Below are positions 26,212 to 33,559 of a stretch of DNA of 64,000 nucleotides, one piece after another (positions within the stretch are counted from its first letter, which is position 1; each line of letters opens with the position of its first letter). The DNA is from Lachnospiraceae bacterium. Its GTDB lineage: Bacteria > Bacillota > Clostridia > Lachnospirales > Lachnospiraceae. Location: the NCBI GenBank assembly GCA_017399685.1, contig JAFQBM010000020.1, positions 1 to 64,000 on the forward strand, read 5' to 3'. The position numbers and the translations under genes were made by a program. The notes below the pieces were generated by a model that saw only the letters and a list, made by a program, of their open reading frames with translations, made no database searches and was not told the DNA's origin.

Positions 26212-26739
26212 CTATAAACATTCCCCATAAAACCATATATACGACTTTGTATTATAGTCTTCATCAAAAAATTCTTCCACATAACCAACCTCAGGTAATT
26301 CCGTTTCAATCCCTCTTTCCTTTGCAAAAGAAGTATTTTCTTTTACCGGAGTCCATATCTGTTCTGGTCCTTTCCTGTCCCAGAAAGATGCATAGTATTC
26401 CTCATCATAAAAAATAATAATCTGAGAATCATGTACATTCGGATATGTAATAGCTGCTACAACCTTACAAAAAGGCAACTCCTTCGGTTTTTTATCTATA
26501 AATTCCTCTGTCTTCTCAATCCATTTTTTACAAAATGCAGTCTTAACTTTACCTGATGTTTTTGGATTTGCCAACCACACACCACAAGGCACATGAAAAT
26601 GTTCACATTCTCTATTTGTATTTACAAAAGCCATTAATTCATCTATCCAATGGAACAATGTTTTTAATTTTCTTCTTTGCCCTCTCGATTTACCGTAAAA
26701 CATGTATCGAAACCTCATACTTTTATATCTTTCTTTCAT
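26212..26739 (-). CDS. DUF3916-family protein
   Basis: The product has 175 residues. An N-terminal RGQRRKLKTLFHWIDEL segment is followed by HFHVPCGVWLANPKTSGKVKTAFC, then VVAAITYPNVHDSQIIIFYDEEYYASFWDRKG and a C-terminal YIWFYGECL, as I recall the DUF3916 family pattern. Function is unknown; families like it often occur beside toxin or immunity genes. A polymorphic-toxin immunity role is possible. It lies between a Fic relic and relBE. Confidence 0.7.
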   Translation of the reverse strand: MKERYKSMRFRYMFYGKSRGQRRKLKTLFHWIDELMAFVNTNRECEHFHVPCGVWLANPKTSGKVKTAFCKKWIEKTEEFIDKKPKELPFCKVVAAITYPNVHDSQIIIFYDEEYYASFWDRKGPEQIWTPVKENTSFAKERGIETELPEVGYVEEFFDEDYNTKSYIWFYGECL

Positions 26740-26791
26740 TCCACATGCATAACATCAACCTCACATACACTGCGATTCTTTTAATTTTGTT

Positions 26792-27139
26792 CTATTCATC
26801 CCAATAATCTATCGTTTCCTGTGGTGTGGTATCAATACCAAACAACTGCCACATAAAATCCTCTTTTTCGTGATAGAGGTTAATTATTCGAATGTATTTA
26901 TCTTCAATTCGATAAAACACATAATTTTTAGACACAACTAAGTACCGATAGTCAGTGACTACACCAAACATCTTCGATACTTCCGGGCCTTTCTCCTCGT
27001 AATCACAGAGACCTCTTATTTCATCAGTTATAGTCTTAACTATCTTTTTTGCATTATCAGAACCATATTCTTGCGAAATCGCTTTTTTTAGCTCTCGCAG
27101 TTTATCCGCTGCATCAGGAGTATATTTTATCTTTTTCAA
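26792..27139 (-). CDS. RelE/ParE-family toxin
   Basis: The product has 115 residues. KKIKYTPDAADKLRELKKAISQEYG at the N-terminus and RYLVVSKNYVFYRIEDKYIRIINLYHEKEDFM at the C-terminus are the RelE/ParE fold pattern. The start overlaps the antitoxin stop by 4 bases. ParE members poison gyrase, RelE members cleave mRNA in the ribosome; the sequence does not decide which. Confidence 0.85.
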   Translation of the reverse strand: MKKIKYTPDAADKLRELKKAISQEYGSDNAKKIVKTITDEIRGLCDYEEKGPEVSKMFGVVTDYRYLVVSKNYVFYRIEDKYIRIINLYHEKEDFMWQLFGIDTTPQETIDYWDE

Positions 27140-27456
27140 TCAAGTACCCCCAATTCCCTCTCTAAATCGTCTGAATCAATCCAGCCCTCCGCATCTGCTC
27201 GTTCCTCTGCTCGTTTCAAATCAAGCATAAGCATTGCAATTGCTTGTTCCTTTAATGCTTCCTTGCTGTTTTTCGTAACAATAAAAGGAAGACCTTCAAC
27301 ATTTAAAGACTGTTGAATAAATGTATTAAATGCATCTGTCAACGTCATTCCGGTTTTTGCATAAATCTCTTCAACTGCTCTTTTTATTTCTGAATTTATC
27401 CTCACTTGAAAGGTTGAATCCTTTGGTGCTATTGCAACATTTAACTTTGTATCCAT
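27136..27456 (-). CDS. RelB/DinJ-family antitoxin
   Basis: The product has 106 residues. The N-terminal ribbon-helix-helix STFQVRINSEIKRAVEEIYAKTGMTLTDAFNTFI is diagnostic. The acidic C-terminal region (EERADAEGWIDSDDLERELG) probably wraps the toxin. TTGACG-N17-TAAAAT lies at 27478-27506 upstream. Confidence 0.88.
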   Translation of the reverse strand: MDTKLNVAIAPKDSTFQVRINSEIKRAVEEIYAKTGMTLTDAFNTFIQQSLNVEGLPFIVTKNSKEALKEQAIAMLMLDLKRAEERADAEGWIDSDDLERELGVLD

Positions 27457-27477
27457 AAGACATACCTCCTTTTTTCA

Positions 27478-27506
27478 ATTTTAACACAAGCCCCAATACA
27501 CGTCAA
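27478..27506 (-). promoter_or_regulatory. relBE promoter
   Basis: TTGACG (27501-27506), 17 bases, TAAAAT (27478-27483), about 20 bases upstream of the antitoxin ATG, which has an AGGAGG site. Confidence 0.65.
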
Positions 27507-27530
27507 TACAATGTCATTACACAGTTAGTC

Positions 27531-27579
27531 CAAAATACACCATATCCTAACAAAAAATCCCACGAATTTAATCGTGGGA
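27531..27579 (-). terminator. Terminator cassette between sugar isomerase-like gene and relBE
   Basis: The third copy of the cassette starting CAGTTAGTCCAAAATAC carries the same TCCCACGA/TCGTGGGA hairpin (27558-27579) followed on the minus strand by a T-run. Confidence 0.7.
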
Positions 27580-27667
27580 AAATGGCTCAAAGGCAACAAA
27601 ACTAAAATTTTCACTTTATATGATACAAACCAAAGATTTTGCAATATTTTACCCAATTGGAAAACGT

Positions 27668-27805
27668 CTACTTACTTTTATTCTTTATTTCATCCATTTC
27701 TCTAATCAACTCTTCTAACGGACGATACTCACCACCCCAATATTCGAAAGTATGCATTCCTTCGTCTTCTAAAATCGGACCAATCATCTTCACAGAAATC
27801 TTCAT
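27668..27805 (-). CDS. Small protein of 45 residues
   Basis: The frame runs from an ATG at 27805 to TAG: MKISVKMIGPILEDEGMHTF, then EYWGGEYRPLEELIREMDEIKNKSK. AGGGAC precedes the ATG at short spacing. The composition looks like real protein, but no family was recognised. It could be a small gene or a truncated 3' part of a longer one. Confidence 0.45.
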   Translation of the reverse strand: MKISVKMIGPILEDEGMHTFEYWGGEYRPLEELIREMDEIKNKSK

Positions 27806-27871
27806 TCTGTCCCTAATTTTAAGTTATGTCATTTTAATACTTTTTCATTTGCATGGGCATAATAAATGATT

Positions 27872-28663
27872 TTAGGATGATAACTCATTTTCCCTTAACC
27901 ATACTACTGACTTTCTCAACGCTTCAATAGTTTTCGTTTCCACCACACACCGGCATTGATGTTTTTTCGCAATGTTAAGCCTGCTTTCTAAATCAATTTC
28001 TCCGGTGCCAAGTGTCATATGGTCTTTTCTTCCTAAAGAGTCATGAATATGAAAATGATTTAGTCTGTTTTCATTTTGCAGGATAAAGGGTTCATCTATA
28101 TTTCCTGAACCATTGGAGTGTCCAATGTCCCAAGTCAACCCAAAAACTTCACTTTGCAATAAAAGCTTAACCGCAGATTGTTCGTAACTTCTAAATCCAT
28201 TCGTATTTTCAATACATATCTTTATGTCACTATCACCTATTTCCTCTTCGCACAGATTCATAAATTTTCGAAATGCCCCGATATAGTCCTCGAAATATTG
28301 TTCAAATAACTGGACTTTTCGGTCCGGCAGTGTAAAATGAACACCATGATTCATGTGCATATTAAGAACCGGCACACCTAACTCCTTCGCCACACCAATG
28401 GTTCTTTTTACAGTTTCCATATACGCATTAGCAACACCTTGATTGAAATCTGCAATATTTAAATTTTCATCCAGATGTATGGTAAAATATATCCCCGCTT
28501 TTTGGGCTGCTTCTTTAAAATAGTATACTTCTTCTAATTTTTCAATTTGATACTCCGGAAGATTCATATTTAATTCAATAAATTTTAAATCCAATTCTTT
28601 GCATAAAGTGATATTTTCTTCTAAATTCCTATTTTCTATTAATGTAGGCATTCCAAAATCCAT
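27872..28663 (-). CDS. Sugar phosphate isomerase/epimerase-like TIM barrel
   Basis: The ATG at 28663 follows TAGGAGGA (263 residues). The product has the AP_endonuc_2/xylose isomerase-like TIM-barrel pattern: FGMPTLIENRNLEENITLCKEL, then VLNMHMNHG, CIENTNG, LTWDIGHSNG, HFHIHDSLGRKDHMTLGTGEID and VVETKT near the end. Conserved His, Glu and Asp residues for a divalent metal are present. Substrates in this family are diverse sugars or inositols. Confidence 0.87.
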   Translation of the reverse strand: MDFGMPTLIENRNLEENITLCKELDLKFIELNMNLPEYQIEKLEEVYYFKEAAQKAGIYFTIHLDENLNIADFNQGVANAYMETVKRTIGVAKELGVPVLNMHMNHGVHFTLPDRKVQLFEQYFEDYIGAFRKFMNLCEEEIGDSDIKICIENTNGFRSYEQSAVKLLLQSEVFGLTWDIGHSNGSGNIDEPFILQNENRLNHFHIHDSLGRKDHMTLGTGEIDLESRLNIAKKHQCRCVVETKTIEALRKSVVWLRENELSS

Positions 28664-28772
28664 AGATGTAATCCTCCTAATCCTTATGTATGATATTCCA
28701 CAACATATTTTATGAACCGTCACTAATGCGACTACTTAACCGATTTACATATCTCCTGCTTTCAAACTATAT

Positions 28773-29573
28773 TCATTGTCCCTTTGAAACATAGGAATCA
28801 AAATACTGTTCCTGAAAATGTACCTGTCGCATAATTTCCTCATCGGAAAAATGACTACCTTTGGGAGCTACCACCCATTTTTCCTCTACATCATCATTTC
28901 TATGTAGGATTGCTATGATTTCACCTGTAAATTCTTCTACCGGCTCATTCACACCAAGAATATATGCGTCCTGTTCCTCCCCATCTTCCGCCATAATTCC
29001 TTTGATATAACCATAATTAACAGGATAATAGATATCCGGATGCTTCGGATGATAAGTTCCAAGTTTTCTGTCTACTGTAACGGTAACTTTTCTGCCTATT
29101 AAACCCTTCTTTTTTATGTATGTAACATAGGAATATGGTATCTCCCCATCAAATGTTTCATCGATTCTTTTCACATAGTCCTCTGCATTGAATTCCGGGA
29201 AATAAGTATCTCCCTCCACTTCCATATCAATTTCCGTGATATACATCTCGTCTACTAAATCCATTGCTTCTTTATAAAGTCCTGCTCCGCCAGAGATATA
29301 GATATCTCTATCTCCCGCCATTTCTATGGCTTCTGGTAATGATTTGGCTGTTTTACAATGTTCGCTGTCATAATTCATGGTATTAGATACTACGATGGTA
29401 TCCCTGTTTGGCAGTGGATGCCCAATTTCCTCATAAGATTTTCTACCCATAATTACAACATTTCCGGTGGTCAATTTTTTAAATCGTTTCTGCTCCCCCT
29501 TGATGCTCCAAGGAATCTTTCCATTCTTTCCAATGACTCTGTTTTTTGCAAAAGCAACAATTAACGCAATCAT
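28773..29573 (-). CDS. Dihydrofolate reductase fused to a pyrophosphatase-like domain
   Basis: The product has 266 residues. Residues 1-160 are a DHFR: IALIVAFAKNRVIGKNGKIPW, then VVIMGRKSYEEIG and IYISGGAGLYKEA. Residues 160-250 match soluble inorganic pyrophosphatase-like proteins: VTVTVDRKLGTYHPKHPDIYYPVNYGYI and DGEEQDAYILGV, where the DxDxxD motif is DxExxD, with one Asp replaced by Glu. The frame is continuous with no internal start context. The N-terminal part makes tetrahydrofolate. The second domain may bind or cleave a phosphate ester; its activity is unproven. Confidence 0.87.
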   Translation of the reverse strand: MIALIVAFAKNRVIGKNGKIPWSIKGEQKRFKKLTTGNVVIMGRKSYEEIGHPLPNRDTIVVSNTMNYDSEHCKTAKSLPEAIEMAGDRDIYISGGAGLYKEAMDLVDEMYITEIDMEVEGDTYFPEFNAEDYVKRIDETFDGEIPYSYVTYIKKKGLIGRKVTVTVDRKLGTYHPKHPDIYYPVNYGYIKGIMAEDGEEQDAYILGVNEPVEEFTGEIIAILHRNDDVEEKWVVAPKGSHFSDEEIMRQVHFQEQYFDSYVSKGQ

Positions 29574-29777
29574 ACTATACGCTCCCTAACTTTAGATTTA
29601 ATCAAGATTATTATAATTTATTTTAACAAATCTTTTAGCAAATACCAAGACCGTTCTTTCTCTGTGAATGAATAAACAAACATTTTTTGTTAGTATATAA
29701 TTTTCTATTGGCAATAAATAAAAATTATACACTAACCATAAATCTCCTACACCTTTAACATATTCATATATTCCCTC

Positions 29778-30069
29778 TTGACTTTTTAGAAAATTACAAA
29801 TATACTAGGCTTATCATGAGAAAAGAGAGGTAAAATTGTATGTTAAGCATTGTAAGAATGGAGAACACAACGAACTAAATAGTTGTAAAGGAAGGCTTTT
29901 TACTATACCGGGAGGTTGCCCTATCTTTTGCCAAAGGTAATGATTTCGATTCCTGGTATTTTTATTCTGGAAGTCTGCCCTTTTGTATCTGTCTTACAAT
30001 ATGCTTTTTTATATATGTTTTGGTTTCTTTAGAACAGTGATAGCATGACTTGTAATGTCATGCTTTTTT
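29778..30069 (+). ncRNA. Transcribed leader with short peptide and intrinsic terminator
   Basis: A strong promoter, TTGACT-N17-TATACT (29778-29806), starts a transcript that contains a 12-codon frame (29840-29878, MLSIVRMENTTN) behind GAGAGG. It ends at a hairpin AGCATGAC/GTCATGCT plus T-run (30042-30069). No longer gene lies between, so this is a small RNA or an attenuated leader for the acetyltransferase downstream. Confidence 0.6.
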
Positions 30070-30184
30070 ATTTCATGAAATATACTTATTTTTAAGGAAA
30101 CACCTATCCTGTTATTTTGATAATTACGCTTTGCAGTATTAGGTGCTATTGAAATTTATCATTTTCCTGTTCTAATTCATAATC

Positions 30185-30234
30185 TGACCATAGAGTATTA
30201 TGCCATGTAAGGCAGATACCTATGGTCATTTTTT
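30185..30234 (+). terminator. Second terminator/attenuator upstream of the acetyltransferase
   Basis: TGACCATAG (30185-30193) pairs with CTATGGTCA (30220-30228), followed by TTTTTT. It sits about 100 bases before the acetyltransferase start. Together with the first terminator it suggests attenuation control; the intervening sequence also contains a CACCTA/TAGGTG pair near 30102-30150. Confidence 0.65.
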
Positions 30235-30335
30235 CTGTACTCAAACATTCATAAATGTTTCGTATAGAAAAAATAAATATCACAAATTGCAAAGAAAACT
30301 TTGCAGTTAAAAATTCATTTTGGAGGATAATATTA

Positions 30336-30884
30336 ATGAAGAGAACAATCAAAGCAATCACAGAAGAATTAAAAATGGAAGCATTAGATTTTGTAGAAAC
30401 CGTATTTCGTGAGTATTCAGACGAAGAAGAAGGAAAACTGGTTCGCAGCCTTGTAGCAGAAATCAGGAGCAAAAAATATTATATTCCCGAACTGGAGCTG
30501 GTAATGGTAAACGAAAAGGAAGAACTCATAGGATATGTGATGTTTTCCAGATTTCATTTAGAGGGAAACTATGAAAATGAATTATTAATGCTAACTCCGG
30601 CAGCAGTTAGAACGGATTTGCAAAGACAACATATATCAAAGGAATTAATTGAATATGGATTCGAAAAGGCAAAAAGCATAGGATTTAAAGCAGTTTTAGT
30701 TGAAGGGAATCCAGCAAATTACCGTTCCAGAGGATTTGAAACCTCCAGCAAATATGGAATTGTACCCGGAAAAAGTGTTGATTTACCAAACATCGATTGT
30801 CTGATGGTGAAGGAATTGGTGGACGGGGCATTAGAAAATATCAGTGGTGCAGTAGAATATAGTGATTATGAAACACTGAAATAA
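30336..30884 (+). CDS. GNAT-family N-acetyltransferase
   Basis: The ATG at 30336 follows TTGGAGGA (182 residues); frames open further upstream lack this site. The GNAT core is complete: MVNEKEELIGYVMFSRFHL, LLMLTPAAVRTDLQRQHISKELIEYGFEKA, and the Pro/Asn-containing EGNPANYRSRGFE. It resembles YhbS-type acetyltransferases, which acetylate small molecules or antibiotics. Its leader is heavily structured, which would fit drug-induced expression. Confidence 0.88.
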   Translation: MKRTIKAITEELKMEALDFVETVFREYSDEEEGKLVRSLVAEIRSKKYYIPELELVMVNEKEELIGYVMFSRFHLEGNYENELLMLTPAAVRTDLQRQHISKELIEYGFEKAKSIGFKAVLVEGNPANYRSRGFETSSKYGIVPGKSVDLPNIDCLMVKELVDGALENISGAVEYSDYETLK

Positions 30885-31033
30885 AAATGCCAGAAAAATG
30901 TACCATAAGTTTGAAGAAAGAAAGCTGAAACACAGTATGGATAGGAAGCATATAGAAGAGATTCTGTATTGTGAGAAAAATTTCTGATTTTAATTTACAT
31001 ATTTTTCGCTGAAATATAACATAATAGAATATA

Positions 31034-31129
31034 GGGGCTGTTGCATTAACAAAAATCTCTTCGAGATATTGTCCGTTTTTAAACGGCATATATATATCTT
31101 GTGTTATTTTTACTTAATGCAGCAGCCCC
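31034..31129. repeat. 96-bp palindromic element (GGGGCTGTTGCATTAA ends)
   Basis: GGGGCTGTTGCATTAA (31034-31049) and TTAATGCAGCAGCCCC (31114-31129) pair at 15 of 16 positions. Length and ends match the element at 24612-24707, but the interior differs apart from being hairpin-forming. This is a MITE-like repeat family in this genome. The 30885-31227 gap contains no other feature that I can see. Confidence 0.65.
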
Positions 31130-31227
31130 ACTTCTAAATTTAGAATTAACCTTTTTTATAAATCGGCAAATTAAATACAATTTTGTAAATTCTGGCATTT
31201 CACATATTCGAATCCAATTCATCTATT

Positions 31228-31785
31228 TCATCCGTTATTATCTTTTATATACTTAAGTATTGTTTCAAGCCCTCCAAGAGGTACACAAAACTTCTGATCA
31301 TGCCTTTTACAAGCCCCATAAACATATTCCAAATCAAACCATTCCACTGCATCCAGTTCTTCTTTCTGCAGGATTAATTCCTGAATATTTACCAGTTTCT
31401 GATACACAAATACAAACGCAACTTCATTATCCCGAAACAGTTTTCCATGAAATTCTTTTTCATATTGAATCCGAAAGGTTCCTGCAAAATCCAAATCCTC
31501 TTTCACTGCCTGAATTCCAAGTTCCTCATATAATTCACGAATCGCAGATTCTATCGGCTCGTCTCCTGCCTGAATGTGTCCCGCCGAGGAAGTATCAAAT
31601 CTTCCCGGAAAAGAATCTTTATTCATGGCTCGTTTCTGAAGAAGAACCTGATAAACATCCCCTTGTTTCCTTGCAATCCAGATATGGGCAGTTCTGTGGC
31701 AGATTCCTTCCCTATGAGCTTCTGCTCTTTCTATGGTCTTTCCGGTAGGCTGACCACACTCATCACATATATCAAATAATTCCAT
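31228..31785 (-). CDS. Nudix hydrolase
   Basis: The product has 185 residues. The Nudix box is GHIQAGDEPIESAIRELYEE, with Asp in the place of the first conserved Glu. The N-terminus ELFDICDECGQPTGKTIERAEAHREG is typical of the IPP isomerase-like/YfcD Nudix subgroup, and HIWIARKQGDVYQVLLQKRA follows. The substrate cannot be decided. It is encoded just after the Hsp70 operon in the same direction, across a hairpin at 31802-31839. Confidence 0.9.
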   Translation of the reverse strand: MELFDICDECGQPTGKTIERAEAHREGICHRTAHIWIARKQGDVYQVLLQKRAMNKDSFPGRFDTSSAGHIQAGDEPIESAIRELYEELGIQAVKEDLDFAGTFRIQYEKEFHGKLFRDNEVAFVFVYQKLVNIQELILQKEELDAVEWFDLEYVYGACKRHDQKFCVPLGGLETILKYIKDNNG

Positions 31786-31885
31786 TCTCTTCCACCAATA
31801 TCATTAACCCGAGATACTTCATGAATCATCTCGGATTAATCCCTTTCTACTATCTTATTTCTAAAAGCTATTGTCCTTTATCTTA

Positions 31886-33559
31886 TCAAAAATACCTCGC
31901 CAATATTCCTTTCATCTGTTCCCTGGCTTCCTCAATTTCTTCCGGGTCACCATTTTCTAAAATCCCTTCAAAGATAGATATGTTTTGTCCCATGATTTCT
32001 CTTTCCATTCCAAGGAGTTCCTCGTACAATTCTTCTGCCCGAAATAGTACCAGTTTATTTTCCTCCTGTTCTCTTGGAGGAAGTTTCAGATATTCAAGTT
32101 CAGCAAACCGTTGCTCTGCCTCTTCCTCTGAAATATCAAACTCTGAACTTCGGATAATCTTCTTCACCACTTCTTTTGTTGTATTGGATTTTACCATTAC
32201 CTCCAGCAATGAATTCACATCATAGGTAAAGGTAACATTAATACTTTCCTTCCCTGCCTTATTGGGAGGAACCTGAATCGTCAACTTGTCAATGAACAGA
32301 TTTTTATCTACCAGTCGATTCTCACCCTGATATATCTGAATCTCTATCTCTTTTTGATAATCATATACCGTAACATATTTCCTTGTACGGCTATAAGGTA
32401 TGGTTGTATTTCTTTGGATGATAGGACTGTATATATCGGAACTGCCATTGAGATTTTGTATTCCAATCCCTAAGGTATATGGACACACATCCGTTAATAT
32501 CAGGTCTTCCACGGCTTCGTTTCTCTCCTTCATGGCAGCCTGCATACAGGCTCCTATGACCACGACTTCGTCCGGATTTACGCTATAGTCCGGAATTTTC
32601 TTTAACAGGGTGGCAATATAGGAGCGGACTAGTGGTAATCTTGTACTTCCACCAACCATAACTACTTTATCAATATCCTCAATACTTAATCTGGAATCTC
32701 TTAAGCTTCTTGCAATAGGCTTTTTAATCCGTTCAAGCAAAACTTCACAATCATCCTTAAATTCTTCCCTACTTATTATCATTTCAAGAATCTCATCATC
32801 CACCTTACATTTCATAACCGCTGACATATGGTCTGATAACTCTAATTTACATAATTCCGCCTGCTTGCTGATGTGATTTTTCGTCTGCACAGATAATAAT
32901 TCCGGCTCCAATCCCTTCTCTATTAGAAACTTTTGGTAAATAACCTTGGTAAAATCTTCTCCACCCAAGAAGTTATCACCGGCTACACAATGTACCTCCA
33001 TGATTCCATCCTCCAATTCCAGTAAGGAAACATCAAAGGTTCCACCTCCTAAATCAAAGACCATAATTTTAGTATTATCCACGCAGTCATTCATTCCATA
33101 GGCAATGGCTGCCGCTGTTGGCTCACTAATGATTCTCTCCACCCTTAGTCCTGCCAGCTTTCCAGCCAATTTCGTAGCCTTTCTCTGATGTTCATTAAAA
33201 TATGCCGGAACACTGATTACCGCTTCTGTCACTTCTTCCTTAAGATAATTTTCAGCGTCTTCCTTTAAGGAACGTAATACTAAAGCTGATAAATCCGTAG
33301 CAGTATATTCCTTTTCATTTATCTTCCAGGTTTTTGAAGTTCCCATGTCTCTTTTAAATACTTCCACGGTTTCCTTCGGATTGGTAATTCGTCTTTCTTT
33401 CGCGGTATCTCCCACATATATGGTTCCATCCTTATCAAAGCTGACTACGGAAGGAGTGAGTTTATTTCCTAATCTGTTGGGAATGATGGTGGCTCCCTTT
33501 TCCTTGTCAAAATAAGCGATTAAGCTGTTGGTGGTTCCTAAATCAATTCCTACTATCAT
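31886..33559 (-). CDS. Hsp70-family chaperone (DnaK-like), second of the cluster
   Basis: The product has 557 residues with nucleotide-binding motifs VGIDLGTTNSLIAYF, MVFDLGGGTFDVSL and VVMVGGSTRLP, and a substrate-binding part that begins near residue 375. The C-terminal lid region is short (DnaK is usually about 610-640 residues), ending in EQMKGILARYF. It overlaps the upstream J/TPR gene by four bases (ATGA), so all three are translated together. It is unlikely to be the housekeeping dnaK, which lies in the hrcA-grpE-dnaK-dnaJ operon in Clostridia; that operon is not in this window. Confidence 0.92.
   Translation of the reverse strand: MIVGIDLGTTNSLIAYFDKEKGATIIPNRLGNKLTPSVVSFDKDGTIYVGDTAKERRITNPKETVEVFKRDMGTSKTWKINEKEYTATDLSALVLRSLKEDAENYLKEEVTEAVISVPAYFNEHQRKATKLAGKLAGLRVERIISEPTAAAIAYGMNDCVDNTKIMVFDLGGGTFDVSLLELEDGIMEVHCVAGDNFLGGEDFTKVIYQKFLIEKGLEPELLSVQTKNHISKQAELCKLELSDHMSAVMKCKVDDEILEMIISREEFKDDCEVLLERIKKPIARSLRDSRLSIEDIDKVVMVGGSTRLPLVRSYIATLLKKIPDYSVNPDEVVVIGACMQAAMKERNEAVEDLILTDVCPYTLGIGIQNLNGSSDIYSPIIQRNTTIPYSRTRKYVTVYDYQKEIEIQIYQGENRLVDKNLFIDKLTIQVPPNKAGKESINVTFTYDVNSLLEVMVKSNTTKEVVKKIIRSSEFDISEEEAEQRFAELEYLKLPPREQEENKLVLFRAEELYEELLGMEREIMGQNISIFEGILENGDPEEIEEAREQMKGILARYF

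Noticed and set aside
31260-31748. Plus-strand frame of 162 codons
   Set aside because: It is the antisense shadow of the Nudix gene, whose motif is clear on the minus strand.
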